Counted from the first letter of the stretch, positions 43,758 through 53,661 are shown. The stretch: DNA of 64,000 bases from Pectobacterium aquaticum (GCF_003382565.3 NZ_CP086253.1:372001-436000); one strand, 5' to 3'. The notes: generated from the sequence alone by a model not told the origin. Numbers and translations: made by a program.

Positions 43758-44873
43758 GTGATCATCATTCGATATCTGGTACGGGAAACCTTTAAGAGTC
43801 AACTGGCCATCCTTTTCATTCTGTTACTGATTTTCTTTTGCCAGAAATTAGTACGGATACTGGGCGCCGCTGTTGATGGTGAAATCCCGACAAATTTGGT
43901 TATCTCCCTGTTGGGATTGGGCGTGCCAGAAATGGTGCAGCTCATCCTGCCATTAAGTCTGTTTCTTGGCGTATTGATGACGTTTGGCCGCCTCTATGCG
44001 GAAAGCGAGATCACCGTCATGCACGCCTGTGGGCTAGGCAAACGCGTGTTGCTGAAAGCCGCGCTGGTCCTGGCGGTGTTCACTGCCATTGTTGCAACCA
44101 TTAACGTCATGTGGCTCAGCCCGTGGTCGTCCCGGCACCAGGAAGAAGTGCTGGCGGAAGCGAAGGCAAACCCCGGCATGGCAACGCTGGTTGAAGGGCA
44201 GTTCCAGTCCGCACAAGGTGGCAACGCGGTGCTGTTTGTCGGCAATGTCAAAGGCTCGGAGTTTGAGCACGTCTTTCTGGCACAGTTGCGCCCCAGTGGT
44301 AACGCACGGCCTTCTGTCGTCGTGGCCGATCGCGGTCATATCAAGCAAAACGAAGACGGAGTGCAGGTCGTGACCTTGGATAACGGTTCGCGTTACGAAG
44401 GTACGGCGCTGCTGCGTGATTTTCGTATCACGGATTTCACCAACTATCAGGCCGTGATTGGTCACCAGAGCGTGACGCTCAATAATAGCGACGTGCAACA
44501 AATGGATATGCAGACTTTGTGGCATTCGGATGCGCACGATGCGCGCGCAGAGTTCCACTGGCGGCTGACGTTGATTGTTTCGGTGCTGATCATGGCGCTG
44601 ATGGTGGTGCCGCTGAGTGTAGTGAACCCCCGTCAGGGCAGGGTATTGAGCATGCTGCCTGCGATGCTGCTGTATCTGATTTTCTTCCTGCTGCAAAGCT
44701 CGCTGCGTTCTAACGCCAGTAAAGGCAAAATCGATCCGATGGTCTGGGTCTGGCTGACCAACCTGACGTACTTCGGTATTGCTGTGATGCTTAACCTATG
44801 GGATACCGTGCCGATGCGCAAAGTGCGCGCCCGCTTTAAGCCTCGTACGCTTAGAACACAAGGAGCGGCCTGA
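43758..44873 (+). CDS. lptF: LPS export permease LptF
   Basis: LptF is one of the two membrane subunits of the LptB2FG transporter that extracts lipopolysaccharide from the inner membrane. The 371-residue protein starts at a GTG (MIIIRYLVRETFKSQLAILFILLLIFF), has six membrane helices arranged three and three, and a periplasmic beta-jellyroll domain (about residues 120-270). The last base of its TGA is the first base of the lptG ATG. Confidence 0.96.
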   Translation: MIIIRYLVRETFKSQLAILFILLLIFFCQKLVRILGAAVDGEIPTNLVISLLGLGVPEMVQLILPLSLFLGVLMTFGRLYAESEITVMHACGLGKRVLLKAALVLAVFTAIVATINVMWLSPWSSRHQEEVLAEAKANPGMATLVEGQFQSAQGGNAVLFVGNVKGSEFEHVFLAQLRPSGNARPSVVVADRGHIKQNEDGVQVVTLDNGSRYEGTALLRDFRITDFTNYQAVIGHQSVTLNNSDVQQMDMQTLWHSDAHDARAEFHWRLTLIVSVLIMALMVVPLSVVNPRQGRVLSMLPAMLLYLIFFLLQSSLRSNASKGKIDPMVWVWLTNLTYFGIAVMLNLWDTVPMRKVRARFKPRTLRTQGAA

Positions 44874-45949
44874 TGTTTGGTGTATTAGACCGCTATATCG
44901 GCAAAACGATTTTCACCACCATCATGACGACACTATTCATGCTGGTGTCGCTTTCCGGCATCATCAAGTTTGTCGACCAACTGCGTAAAGTTGGCCAGGG
45001 CGAGTATTCGGCGCTGGGCGCTGGGCTGTACACGCTGCTCAGCGTACCCAAAGATATTGAGATCTTCTTCCCAATGGCGGCGCTGCTCGGCGCATTGCTC
45101 GGGCTGGGTCAGCTTGCGACCCGCAGCGAACTGGTGGTGATGCAGGCTTCTGGCTTTACCCGCTTGCAGATTGCGACAGCCGTGATGAAAACCGCGATCC
45201 CGCTGGTGTTGCTGACGATGGCGATTGGCGAATGGGTTTCTCCGCAAGGGGAACAGATGGCGCGTAACTACCGTTCTCAGATGATCTCCGGTGGGTCGAT
45301 GATCTCTACGCAGGGCGGACTGTGGGCAAAAGACGGCAATGACTTTATCTATATCGAACGAGTGACGGGCGATAAAGAACTGTCTGGCGTCAACATCTAC
45401 CACTTCGACGATAAGAACAAGCTGCTATCTGTGCGCTATGCGGCCTCTGCCGAGTTTGAAGATGACAGGAATGTCTGGAAGCTCTCGCAGGTTGATGAAT
45501 CTGATTTGAGCGACGGTAAGCAGATTGGCGGCAGCCAGACGTTCAGCGGAGAATGGAAAACTAACCTGACGCCGGATAAGCTCGGCGTGGTGGCGCTGGA
45601 GCCGGATGCGCTGTCGATCCGTGGGTTACATGATTACGCCAAGTATCTGAAACAAAGTGGGCAAGAGTCGAACCGCTACCAACTGAACATGTGGAGCAAA
45701 ATTTTTGCACCGGTCTCAGTGGCGGTGATGATGCTCATGGCAGTCTCTTTCATCTTCGGCCCGCTGCGCAGCGTGTCGGCGGGTTCACGTATAGTCATAG
45801 GTATCAGCTTCGGCTTCCTCTTCTACCTGCTGAATGAGATTTTCCGCCCACTCAGTCTGGTCTATGGTATCCCGCCGATTCTGGGCGCTATCTTGCCGAG
45901 CTCGGTGTTTCTGTTCATCAGCGTCGCGCTGCTACTGAAACGCCGGTAG
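44873..45949 (+). CDS. lptG: LPS export permease LptG
   Basis: LptG is the partner of LptF. The 358-residue protein begins MFGVLDRYIGKTIFTTIMTTLFMLVSLSGIIKFVDQLRKVGQG, has six membrane helices, and a periplasmic domain around residues 130-260. The final helices (AVMMLMAVSFIFGPLRSVSAGSRIVIGI, LLNEIFRPLSLVYGIPPILGAILPSSVFLFI) are typical. It is followed by a terminator. Confidence 0.96.
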   Translation: MFGVLDRYIGKTIFTTIMTTLFMLVSLSGIIKFVDQLRKVGQGEYSALGAGLYTLLSVPKDIEIFFPMAALLGALLGLGQLATRSELVVMQASGFTRLQIATAVMKTAIPLVLLTMAIGEWVSPQGEQMARNYRSQMISGGSMISTQGGLWAKDGNDFIYIERVTGDKELSGVNIYHFDDKNKLLSVRYAASAEFEDDRNVWKLSQVDESDLSDGKQIGGSQTFSGEWKTNLTPDKLGVVALEPDALSIRGLHDYAKYLKQSGQESNRYQLNMWSKIFAPVSVAVMMLMAVSFIFGPLRSVSAGSRIVIGISFGFLFYLLNEIFRPLSLVYGIPPILGAILPSSVFLFISVALLLKRR

Positions 45950-45966
45950 CACTCAATAAATCAGAG

Positions 45967-46002
45967 AAAGCGCCGAGTGTGTTACCCCTTGGCGCTTTTT
46001 TA
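45967..46002 (+). terminator. lptFG terminator
   Basis: AAAGCGCC pairs with GGCGCTTT, followed by a T-run (CTTTTTTATT), about 20 bp after the lptG stop. Confidence 0.85.
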
Positions 46003-46179
46003 TTGGCTGTGACAACGTGCTCTCCGCAACGTCCATTACCGTACCCTATTAAGGCGAAACGGGCTTAACACGTTGCTAAAGATGATTTTTTCAGCACTTA
46101 ACCAAACATGTAGTGGATTAACGTTGCGTGAGAGCCGTCAAACGGTATAATGCACCCGTTTTCCGCATACTACTTCTGT

Positions 46180-46264
46180 GCCGAAGTGGCGAAATCGGTA
46201 GACGCAGTTGATTCAAAATCAACCGTAGAAATACGTGCCGGTTCGAGTCCGGCCTTCGGCACCA
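46180..46264 (+). tRNA. leuX: tRNA-Leu (anticodon CAA)
   Basis: The acceptor stem GCCGAAG pairs with CTTCGGC and the CCA end is encoded. The anticodon stem-loop GTTGATTCAAAATCAAC places CAA in the loop, and GGTTCGAGTCC is the T arm. The 85-nt length fits a class II leucine tRNA with a variable arm. In enterobacteria this tRNA is a common island insertion site, and an integrase remnant follows here. A promoter-like TATAAT-type box (GTATAATG) lies about 35 bp upstream. Confidence 0.97.
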
Positions 46265-46274
46265 TAGTATGAAA

Positions 46275-46302
46275 ATCAAGTCACCTTAGGGTGGCTTTTT
46301 TT
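46275..46302 (+). terminator. leuX terminator
   Basis: AGTCACC-TTA-GGGTGGCT followed by TTTTTTA, shortly after the CCA end of the tRNA. Confidence 0.75.
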
Positions 46303-46485
46303 ATGTCCGAAATCGTCCAGTGATGTCCATATATTACTGTAAAATAACGATTTTAATTTAATTTCCCTCTCTGCATTTTTGTCTATTTTATCCACAATGG
46401 TCTTTTTTCGTCCATTGACATCCAGATGATTTGGGGGTCAAGATGAGGGTCAATTCACTTCGATTATGAGTTGACCCCCAAATTA

Positions 46486-47600
46486 TGGCGCTGACCGACG
46501 TTGTTGCCCGTACTGCTAGGCCTCGCGAGAAAGCCTATAAGCTCGCTGACGCGCACGGCCTGTATCTTTTGGTGAGTGCGCTGGTATCTCAAATACCGCT
46601 TTGAAGGTAAGGAAAGCCGGGTTGCGTTCGGTGCCTATCCGCTGGTCTCGCTGGGGAAGGCCAGAGAGAAGCGTGATGAGATAAGATTGCTGCTTTTGGA
46701 GGGCATCCACCCCACGGAAAAGCGCGAAGAAGAAAAAGAGCAGGCGCAAGAGGCGTTGAATTCTTTTGCGAAAGTCGCGCAGGACTGGCACCGAAACATT
46801 AGCCAAAACCGCTGGTCAGAAACGCACGCCGGACGGGTATGGCGCGATATGGAACGAAATCTGCTGCCTGCTATCGGGTATCGCCATATTGCCGACCTGA
46901 AAACCAAAGACCTGCTGGAGCCGTTGAAAGTCGTCGAACAGAACGGTCATCTTGATTTGGCGTCACGGCTGCGCCAAGCGCGTCACCGATATCATGCGTT
47001 ATGCGGTGCAGAACGATCTGATAGAGCGCAACCCCGCGCAAGACCTCTCCGGGGCGATAGCCGCGCCAAAAGCTACCCATCGGCCAGCCCTGAAGCTGAA
47101 TAAACTGCCGGATTTTCTGGCACGGATAGAACGTTACAAAGGGAGGACGTTAACCTGACTGGCCTTAAAACTCACGCTGTGCGTTTTTATCCGCTCCAGC
47201 GAGCTACGTGCCCGCTGGCCGGAAATTGATTTTAAACGCGCTATGTGGACGATACCGGCTGGACGTGAAGCTATCCCCGGCGTGAAGCACTCACAGCGCG
47301 GCGCAAAGATGCGCTCTGAACATCTGGTGCCGCTATCCCGACAGGCTTTAGCACTACTGGAAGAGATTAAGGCCATCAGCGGCGCTCATGAACTAATCTT
47401 CCCCGGCGATCATCGGCCAACCAAACCGATGAGTGAAAACACCGTCAACAACGCATTACGAACCATGGGTTATGACACCACCACAGAGGTTTGCGGACAC
47501 GGCTTTCGCACCATGGCCTGTAGCGCACTGGTGGGCGGATTATCTGGATGCGAACCGGGATGAGTATGTGGTGCCGTATGAGTTTAAAAATATTTTATTC
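46486..47600 (+). pseudogene. Broken P4-type tyrosine integrase next to leuX
   Basis: Pieces of one P4-family integrase appear in order but in different frames. First come ALTDVVARTARPREKAYKLADAHGLYLLV and YRFEGKESRVAFGAYPLVSLGKAREKRDEI, then the core-binding part to LDLASRLRQ. Next come RVTDIMRYAVQNDLIERNPAQ to a stop at 47156, then the catalytic part with SSELRARWPEID and HGFRTMACSALV, and finally WWADYLDANRDEYVVPYEF, the expected C-terminus. At least three frameshifts, one in-frame stop and a deletion between HGFRTMA and WWADYL (removing the HxxR/Y catalytic end) make it non-functional. Confidence 0.88.
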
Positions 47601-47615
47601 ATTAGGGAGTTAGCG

Positions 47616-47777
47616 ATGAAAAAAACGAAAAAATCAACGGTAGCGCTTACTTCTCTGATTGAAGAGGCAGAACAGCGTCATCAGAGGATCTTACAGGGAC
47701 TTGCCGATGTTGATGCAGGCCGTGTTGTGAATCACGCTGATATGCAGGCATTCATCACCAGGCTGAAGCAAGCATAA
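47616..47777 (+). CDS. Orphan antitoxin-like small protein
   Basis: This 53-residue protein reads MKKTKKSTVALTSLIEEAEQ, continues to GLADVDAGRVVNHADMQAFI, and ends in a short basic tail. The GLADVDAGRVV(N/S)H segment is common at the C-terminus of ribbon-helix-helix or Phd-like antitoxins paired with ParE/RelE toxins. No toxin gene follows; a large hairpin comes next. The N-terminal DNA-binding half may be shortened. It is likely a leftover of a toxin-antitoxin pair in the decayed element. Confidence 0.5.
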   Translation: MKKTKKSTVALTSLIEEAEQRHQRILQGLADVDAGRVVNHADMQAFITRLKQA

Positions 47778-48024
47778 TCGATAGAAATACAAGGCTGTAT
47801 CCTATATCGAAAGCCTATGTATTAAGCGCCGCGCCAGCCCCTTTTTGGTGAGGGGCTGGCGCTCATTGTTCTTATATGGATGATTTTTCCTGCTGCTCAT
47901 CACACCCAGGTATCATTTCCACCAGATCATTTTCCACCATATAGAAGTAGCAAGTCGGAAACTGTTGCACCGACACTAGCCGACAAGCCAGTGCAAAACC
48001 CAGCTTATGAATACAGCGCTAATC
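47778..48024. other. Intergenic remnant with a strong hairpin
   Basis: GCGCCAGCCCCT-TTTTGGTG-AGGGGCTGGCGC (47831-47862) is a long perfect stem. On the minus strand, 47872-48018 is an open frame of 48 codons without a good start (containing CRLVSVQQFPTCYFYMVENDLVEM), probably a fossil coding piece directly behind the antitoxin gene at 48025. Confidence 0.4.
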
Positions 48025-48309
48025 TTAGCCCAGTGACAGCTTAAGCTGCATCCCGCAAGCTGCGGCATATCGTTGTAAGGTTGAGATACTCGCACTGGAA
48101 ACATTTCTCTCAAGGCGGCTCACCGCAGGTTGGCTTACACCCATGCGAGCGGCGATATCTGTACTTGTCAGACCTGACTTGGACTTCATTTCGATTAGAA
48201 CAGCGCGAAGCGCTTCTTCTTGAGTTTCGTCCTCATACGCTTTTTTAACTTCAGGATTAGAAAGCGCTTTCGCTTTAACTTCAGAGAAGCTGATACCTTT
48301 AACTGCCAT
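48025..48309 (-). CDS. Orphan XRE-type antitoxin
   Basis: This 94-residue protein has a helix-turn-helix at about residues 48-85 (SGLTSTDIAARMGVSQPAVSRLERNVSSASISTLQRYAAACG), ending LKLSLG, typical of antitoxins of RelE/HigB-type toxins. GGGAGGAATTGAAAG precedes the ATG. A toxin gene would normally be immediately upstream; instead the truncated ATPase fragment is joined there, so the toxin has been lost in a deletion. Confidence 0.72.
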   Translation of the reverse strand: MAVKGISFSEVKAKALSNPEVKKAYEDETQEEALRAVLIEMKSKSGLTSTDIAARMGVSQPAVSRLERNVSSASISTLQRYAAACGMQLKLSLG

Positions 48310-48850
48310 CTTTCAATTCCTCCCATCTTGGTGCAACTGAGGATCAACGCGCCGCCTTCACCTTCACGCCTGACGTTAAATTCTACGTCCAGCGCAGCAC
48401 GGAAGGCGCTGGAGCCACGCGCTCCTTTGTCCTGATCTTTACCGGAATAATGGATAATCAGTACCGTGGCCTGTGTCGCTGCTTTAATCGCGTCACATCC
48501 CTGAATGAATGCGCCCATGTCTTTAGCCGCGTTCTCATCCGAACCGCCAAAACAGCGGGCGAGCGTATCCAGAATAATCAGGCGAACTGGCATACCGGAG
48601 GCGACTTTCACATCGCGGGCGGCGCGTATCACCTGCTCTACGCTCTCCGGGCTGGCCGGAAAAATCGGGCAATCGACGCGATACAGCGCATCAATCGGGC
48701 TACCGCCGTTAAGCGTCTGCTCCCATGCCCGGATACGGCGGGGAACGCCAATCCCGCCTTCGCCAACGACATTAATCACCGCGCCCTGTGTCACCGGCTT
48801 GCCTGCCCACGGTTTGCCGGTGGCGATATGGCATCCCCACGATACCGCTG
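48310..48850 (-). pseudogene. Truncated RepA/AAA-type ATPase of a mobile element
   Basis: Reading leftwards, HIATGKPWAGKPVTQGAVINVVGEGG, then RLIILDTLARCFGGSDENAAKDMGAFI, then ATVLIIHYSGKDQDKGARGSSAFRAALD and LILSCTKM form a RecA-like helicase fragment of the kind found in satellite phages and islands. The Walker A region at the start is missing and the C-terminus is lost at the junction with the antitoxin gene at 48309. Confidence 0.7.
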
Positions 48851-49040
48851 TAACCACACAGATAATCACAATCGGCATAAAAAAGAATCATATACCTAAC
48901 ATTGGATTGGACTTATGCTGAAACGCAGTGCCTACGTTGGGTGGCGTACAGAAGCTCAGAAATCTCTGAAACTATATTTTCAGCCGAGCACTATTCATAC
49001 GAGGCCATTACTTTTAATCAACGGGAACTGGAGAGGGGAA

Positions 49041-49460
49041 GTGGAATTAATCGTGACACACGACATTACGGATAATGATCGGGAAGAACTTTTTGTGGGT
49101 CTTCGGTGCTATAACTACCGATTTATTAATCCTGCCTCCTTTGGGCAAATCGGTATTTTTCACCGCAATAGTGCTGGAACCATGACCGGAGGACTGATTG
49201 CTACGCGTAAGTGACTATGGCTGTGCATTGATTATTTATGGGTGGGTGAGGAATCCAGAGGCCTGAAGCTCGGTAGCGCGTTGGTGAAAGAAGCGGAACA
49301 GGAGGCTATACGTCTTGGATGCCGTCATGCGCTTGTGGATACGTTTAGTTTTCAAGCACTTCCTTTCTATGAAAAACAAGGTTATCAGTTGCAAATGTCT
49401 TTACCAGATTTTCCTGAGGAAGGCATGTTAAGGCACTATCTAATAAAGAAAAATATGTAG
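49041..49460 (+). pseudogene. GNAT acetyltransferase with one in-frame stop
   Basis: Starting about GTG 49041, the frame reads ELIVTHDITDNDREELFVGL to TGGLIATRK, a TGA at 49212, and then continues in the same frame with [48 protein letters not shown] and [11 protein letters not shown]. The acetyl-CoA loop ([11 protein letters not shown]) and the C-terminal half are intact. A glycine-to-stop change (GGA to TGA) is the simplest explanation. It may be read through at low level or be a dead gene. Confidence 0.8.
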
Positions 49461-49559
49461 GCTGCATGATAGTTATCCACCCATTGACCAATGACAAAGT
49501 AGATAAGGCGTGGCCTTCTTTATAATCAGGCCCGTTTCTCTTCTCACTGGTGTGGACGT

Positions 49560-50681
49560 ATGGCTTACCAACTTAACCTTAATTGGCCCGAATTCTTAGA
49601 AAAATACTGGCAAAAACAACCTGTTGTATTGAAGAACGCCTTCCCTAATTTCGTCGATCCGATTACGCCGGATGAGCTGGCGGGTCTGGCGATGGAGGCG
49701 GAAGTCGATAGTCGTTTGGTCAGCCATAAAAATGGTCAGTGGCAGGCCAGCAACGGGCCGTTTGAGCATTTTGATAATCTGGGCGAAACCGGTTGGTCGC
49801 TGTTGGCTCAGGCGGTGAACCACTGGCATGCGCCGTCTGCTGAACTCGTCAGTCCGTTCCGCGTGTTGCCAGACTGGCGTTTGGATGACCTGATGATCTC
49901 CTTTTCCGTACCGGGTGGCGGCGTGGGCCCGCATATCGATCAGTATGATGTCTTCATCATTCAAGGGATGGGCAGCCGTCGTTGGCGCGTGGGTGATAAG
50001 CTGCCGATGCGTCAGTTTTGCCCGCATCCAGCACTGCTGCATGTCGATCCCTTCCCACCGATTATTGATGAAGATCTTGAGCCGGGCGATATTCTGTATA
50101 TTCCGCCAGGCTTCCCGCACGACGGCTTCACTCATGAAACCGCGCTCAACTACTCCGTAGGGTTCCGTGGGCCGAACGGTAGAGACTTAATCAGCAGCTT
50201 CGCTGACTACGTGCTGGAGAATGACCTTGGCGGTGAGCACTATAGCGATCCTGACTTGACCTGTCGGGAGCATCCTGGTCGAGTTGAAGCGTATGAATTT
50301 GACCGCCTGCGCGAGATGATGATTGACGTGATTAATCAGCCGGAAGCGCTTAAAGAATGGTTCGGTCGCTTTGTGACGACGCCGCGCCACGAGCTGGATA
50401 TTGCGCCGGCGGAACCGCCTTACGAGCAGGATGAGATTGTGGACGCGTTGACGGACGGTGGTATGTTAACGCGCCTGAGCGGTCTGCGGGTGTTGGAAGT
50501 GGGTGGTAGCTACTTCATCAACAGCGAACGGCTGGACACGGTCGATCCGAAAGCGGCGGATGCGTTGTGCCGTTATACCGTTCTCGGTAAAAAAGAACTG
50601 GGTGAAGCGCTGGAGAATCCGGCTTTTGTGGCTGAATTAACCGAGCTAGTTAATCAGGGCTATTGGTTCTTCGACGAATAA
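49560..50681 (+). CDS. roxA: Ribosomal protein uL16 arginine hydroxylase (RoxA/YcfD)
   Basis: This Fe(II)/2-oxoglutarate oxygenase hydroxylates Arg81 of ribosomal protein L16. The 373-residue protein has a JmjC-type cupin core: the metal-binding HxD in GPHIDQYDVF and the second histidine in PPGFPHDGFTHE. The C-terminal winged-helix part (from about 270) is complete. Length equals E. coli YcfD (373). Confidence 0.93.
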   Translation: MAYQLNLNWPEFLEKYWQKQPVVLKNAFPNFVDPITPDELAGLAMEAEVDSRLVSHKNGQWQASNGPFEHFDNLGETGWSLLAQAVNHWHAPSAELVSPFRVLPDWRLDDLMISFSVPGGGVGPHIDQYDVFIIQGMGSRRWRVGDKLPMRQFCPHPALLHVDPFPPIIDEDLEPGDILYIPPGFPHDGFTHETALNYSVGFRGPNGRDLISSFADYVLENDLGGEHYSDPDLTCREHPGRVEAYEFDRLREMMIDVINQPEALKEWFGRFVTTPRHELDIAPAEPPYEQDEIVDALTDGGMLTRLSGLRVLEVGGSYFINSERLDTVDPKAADALCRYTVLGKKELGEALENPAFVAELTELVNQGYWFFDE

Positions 50682-50729
50682 GCGAACTATCTTTTAGGGG
50701 GATGTGAAATCAATCACTCGGAGAGATGC

Positions 50730-50810
50730 CATGTTCCCTTTACCTCAGTTACTGCGTGATTCAGTCCCTTTCGTGCTGAAAAATTTGCACGCTGACACGG
50801 CAAAACCGTA
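50730..50810 (+). CDS. Possible 26-residue small ORF
   Basis: MFPLPQLLRDSVPFVLKNLH and six more residues are encoded after a good ribosome-binding site (GGAGAGATGCC). It is not recognised; it may be a small protein or a chance frame in the roxA-aspA gap. Confidence 0.25.
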
Positions 50811-50925
50811 AGCGACAGCTTAAGCCAACGCCGTGTCACGATTGCTGGAATAGCGTCAGTAGGGAATAAGCCACCGCAAATATTCAAGGGCAATCAATAC
50901 TGGCGTACTGCAAATAATGCGCAAG

Positions 50926-50951
50926 AAAAAGCCCGAAGTTTCCTTCGGGCT
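50926..50951 (-). terminator. aspA terminator
   Basis: On the minus strand AGCCCGAA-GGAAAC-TTCGGGCT is followed by TTTTC, 21 bp after the aspA stop. Confidence 0.85.
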
Positions 50952-50971
50952 AGCGTGACGAAAAATGAAAA

Positions 50972-52411
50972 TTAAACGGCTTCGTTTTCGTCGGTATAGC
51001 GTTTGGCTTTGTAAGCCGGGTGCATCAGGTTCTGGATGGAGAAAATGTCGTCCAGCTGTTCTTCGGTCAGCAAGCCACGCTCCAGCACCACTTCACGCAC
51101 GCTCTTACCGGTTTCGGCACAGATTTTCCCAACGATATCACCGTTGTGGTGGCCGATGAACGGGTTCAGGTAGGTCACGATGCCGATAGAGTTGAAGACG
51201 TAAGCTTCACATACTTCTTTGTTAGCGGTGATGCCGTCAACGCATTTTTCCAGCAGGTTGTAGCAGGCGCTGGACAGAATCTGGATGGATTCGAACATCG
51301 CTTGTCCGATAACCGGTTCCATCACGTTCAACTGCAATTGACCCGCTTCTGCCGCCATGGTGACGCAGGTATCGTTGCCGATGACTTTGAAGCACACCTG
51401 ATTGACCACTTCTGGTACCACTGGATTCACTTTGGCTGGCATGATGGATGAGCCTGCCTGCAGTTCCGGCAGGTTGATTTCGTTCAGGCCAGTGCGCGGA
51501 CCGGAAGACAGCAGGCGCAGGTCGTTACAGATCTTCGATAGTTTTACCGCCACGCGTTTCAGGGCGCTGTGCATCATCACGTAAGCGCCACAGTCGGAGG
51601 TCGCTTCGATCAGGTCTTCAGCCGGTACGCAAGGCAGACCGCTGACTTTTGCCAGATGTTGAACGGCCAGCTTTTGATACTCATCCGGCGTGTTCAGGCG
51701 CGTACCGATGGCGGTTGCGCCCAGATTCACTTCCAGCAGCAGCTCGGCGGTGCGCAGCAGGTTACGGTTTTCTTCTTTCAGCAGCACGTTGAACGCGTGG
51801 AATTCCTGACCGAGGGTCATCGGCACGGCGTCCTGCAATTGGGTACGGCCCATTTTTAGGATGTTTTCGAACTCTTTCGCTTTGCGCTCAAAGCCATCGC
51901 TCAACTGGGTAATCGCTTCGACCAGTTTCAGAATAGAGGTATACACCGCGATACGGAAGCCAGTCGGGTAGGCATCGTTGGTGGACTGGCATTTGTTCAG
52001 GTGGTCATTCGGGTTCAGGTATTGGTATTCACCTTTCTGGTGACCCATCAGTTCCAGACCGATATTCGCCAGCACTTCGTTGGTGTTCATGTTGACTGAC
52101 GTACCCGCACCGCCCTGATAAACATCGACAGGGAATTGGTCCAGGCATTTACCGTTATTCAGCACTTCATCACAGGCTTGCAGAATGGTATCGGCAATTT
52201 TACGTGGGATGGTTTGCAGTTCTTTATTCGCCAGCGCGGCCGCTTTTTTTACCATTACCATGGCGCGGACAAATTCTGGAATATCGCTGATGGTGCTATT
52301 GCTGATATAAAAGTTCTCAATTGCACGCAGCGTATGGATACCATAATAGGCATCGGCAGGGACTTCACGGGTACCTAACAGGTCTTCTTCAATACGGATA
52401 TTCGTTGACAT
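50972..52411 (-). CDS. aspA: Aspartate ammonia-lyase
   Basis: AspA converts aspartate to fumarate and ammonia. The 479-residue protein has the fumarase/aspartase signature [12 protein letters not shown] at about residues 317-328, containing the catalytic serine loop, plus the other conserved blocks [14 protein letters not shown] and [19 protein letters not shown]. Length agrees with E. coli AspA (478). A LysR-type regulator gene lies upstream on the same strand, with an inverted repeat between them. Confidence 0.97.
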   Translation of the reverse strand: MSTNIRIEEDLLGTREVPADAYYGIHTLRAIENFYISNSTISDIPEFVRAMVMVKKAAALANKELQTIPRKIADTILQACDEVLNNGKCLDQFPVDVYQGGAGTSVNMNTNEVLANIGLELMGHQKGEYQYLNPNDHLNKCQSTNDAYPTGFRIAVYTSILKLVEAITQLSDGFERKAKEFENILKMGRTQLQDAVPMTLGQEFHAFNVLLKEENRNLLRTAELLLEVNLGATAIGTRLNTPDEYQKLAVQHLAKVSGLPCVPAEDLIEATSDCGAYVMMHSALKRVAVKLSKICNDLRLLSSGPRTGLNEINLPELQAGSSIMPAKVNPVVPEVVNQVCFKVIGNDTCVTMAAEAGQLQLNVMEPVIGQAMFESIQILSSACYNLLEKCVDGITANKEVCEAYVFNSIGIVTYLNPFIGHHNGDIVGKICAETGKSVREVVLERGLLTEEQLDDIFSIQNLMHPAYKAKRYTDENEAV

Positions 52412-52478
52412 GGTTCTTCTTCCTTTTTTTGTTCGATGTACATAGCATCGTTTTAAATATTAAGACTATGATTTTTTA

Positions 52479-52521
52479 GGGTTTGTATTTCCTTTTTTTG
52501 ATTTTCAGGTAATACAAACCC
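52479..52521. promoter_or_regulatory. Perfect 11-bp inverted repeat upstream of aspA
   Basis: GGGTTTGTATT (52479-52489) is mirrored by AATACAAACCC (52511-52521), with a further GTATAAA-type half nearby (about 52529-52537). It lies about 70-110 bp upstream of the aspA start, between aspA and the LysR-type gene, and is a good candidate operator for that regulator. Confidence 0.5.
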
Positions 52522-52644
52522 ATCACGATTTGTATAAAATCATGACTAAAAAGCGTTCTCGGGGAGACGAACATTGAATTAGCATCGTTAAATGGCTAGT
52601 GGTGGATATATTCCCCCATTATTTTTCTCCCCATCGTTAATAGG

Positions 52645-53640
52645 TTATTCCGTATTATCCGGGTTAATCTCAACCAACTTTTCTATTCCGCGGTTCAGCG
52701 TTTTCAATTTCGGAATAAATACGGTTTTGATAATGTCATGCGTGACATCGCACGCTTCTTCAAAGAATGCACTGTATTCATCACGGTGCCCAACAATATA
52801 AAGCGAGCGCTTGATATTCACGGGTTCCGGCATATGCGTCAGCACTTCTCTGGAGTGTGCAACGGATTGCAGGAAACTGAGCGGGGTGGTCACCGCCCAA
52901 CCGATACCTGCCGCCACCATCGACGTTAAGGTATCCGCATTATCAAATTCGAGCATGTTCGGTACGCGGACATCGATGCGGCGCAGGTAGCGCTCAATCT
53001 GCATCCCAATCTGCGAGTTCCGGTTAAAACGCACCAGCGGCAGTGCGGCGGAAAGCTCACGGATATCCTCAACTGTTTTGATGCGTTTGCGGTAATCCGG
53101 CGGCGTGATAATAAAATAGCCTTCGGAAAACAGCTGATGACGCACCACGCTATCGCTGTCGATCAACGGGTCGCTGGTGACGATCAAATCCAGCTCGCGA
53201 CGCATTAACGCTTCACCCTGCTGTGGGCTGAGCCCGGTACGAATCAGTAACTGCGATGAGCTCTTCATCAAACTCTTGGTAAACACCGAACCGCAGGTGA
53301 TAGCAAACGAATCCACCAGGCCGATACGCAAGTCAGGTTTAATCCCTTTTCCTGCTTCCAACACCTGAGCCTTCAGGTTCGCAATCTCCTCCGTCAGGAT
53401 TTCTCCCCGGTTTTTCAACGCAATGCCGTAAGGCGTCAGGACAAAGGGGCGACGAGCCCGGTTTACCAATTTGACGCCGAAATCTTCTTCCAATAACCGG
53501 ATCGTTTGCGAAATAGCCGAAGGTGTTAGACCTAGCCGTGTGGCGGCTGCCGTCATGCTTCCTGCTTCCGCCATCGTCACAAAAACATAGACGGCGTACA
53601 TATCGATCGATTTATTGGCGGACACTGTGCGTTTAACCAT
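52645..53640 (-). CDS. LysR-family transcriptional regulator
   Basis: From the ATG at 53640 the 331-residue protein has the LysR helix-turn-helix at about residues 10-75 (YAVYVFVTMAEAGSMTAAATRLGLTPSAISQTIRLLEEDFGVKLVNRARRPF) and an effector-binding domain to about residue 300. A start seven codons earlier is possible. It precedes aspA on the same strand and may control it; the effector is unknown. Confidence 0.88.
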   Translation of the reverse strand: MVKRTVSANKSIDMYAVYVFVTMAEAGSMTAAATRLGLTPSAISQTIRLLEEDFGVKLVNRARRPFVLTPYGIALKNRGEILTEEIANLKAQVLEAGKGIKPDLRIGLVDSFAITCGSVFTKSLMKSSSQLLIRTGLSPQQGEALMRRELDLIVTSDPLIDSDSVVRHQLFSEGYFIITPPDYRKRIKTVEDIRELSAALPLVRFNRNSQIGMQIERYLRRIDVRVPNMLEFDNADTLTSMVAAGIGWAVTTPLSFLQSVAHSREVLTHMPEPVNIKRSLYIVGHRDEYSAFFEEACDVTHDIIKTVFIPKLKTLNRGIEKLVEINPDNTE

Positions 53641-53661
53641 GTGAGTTTGCCTACGCTGCAA

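Noticed and set aside
48195..48878. A 227-codon reading frame as a single ATPase protein
   Set aside because: The last 40 codons run out of frame through the XRE antitoxin gene; the real ATPase similarity stops near 48310, so it is a truncated pseudogene.
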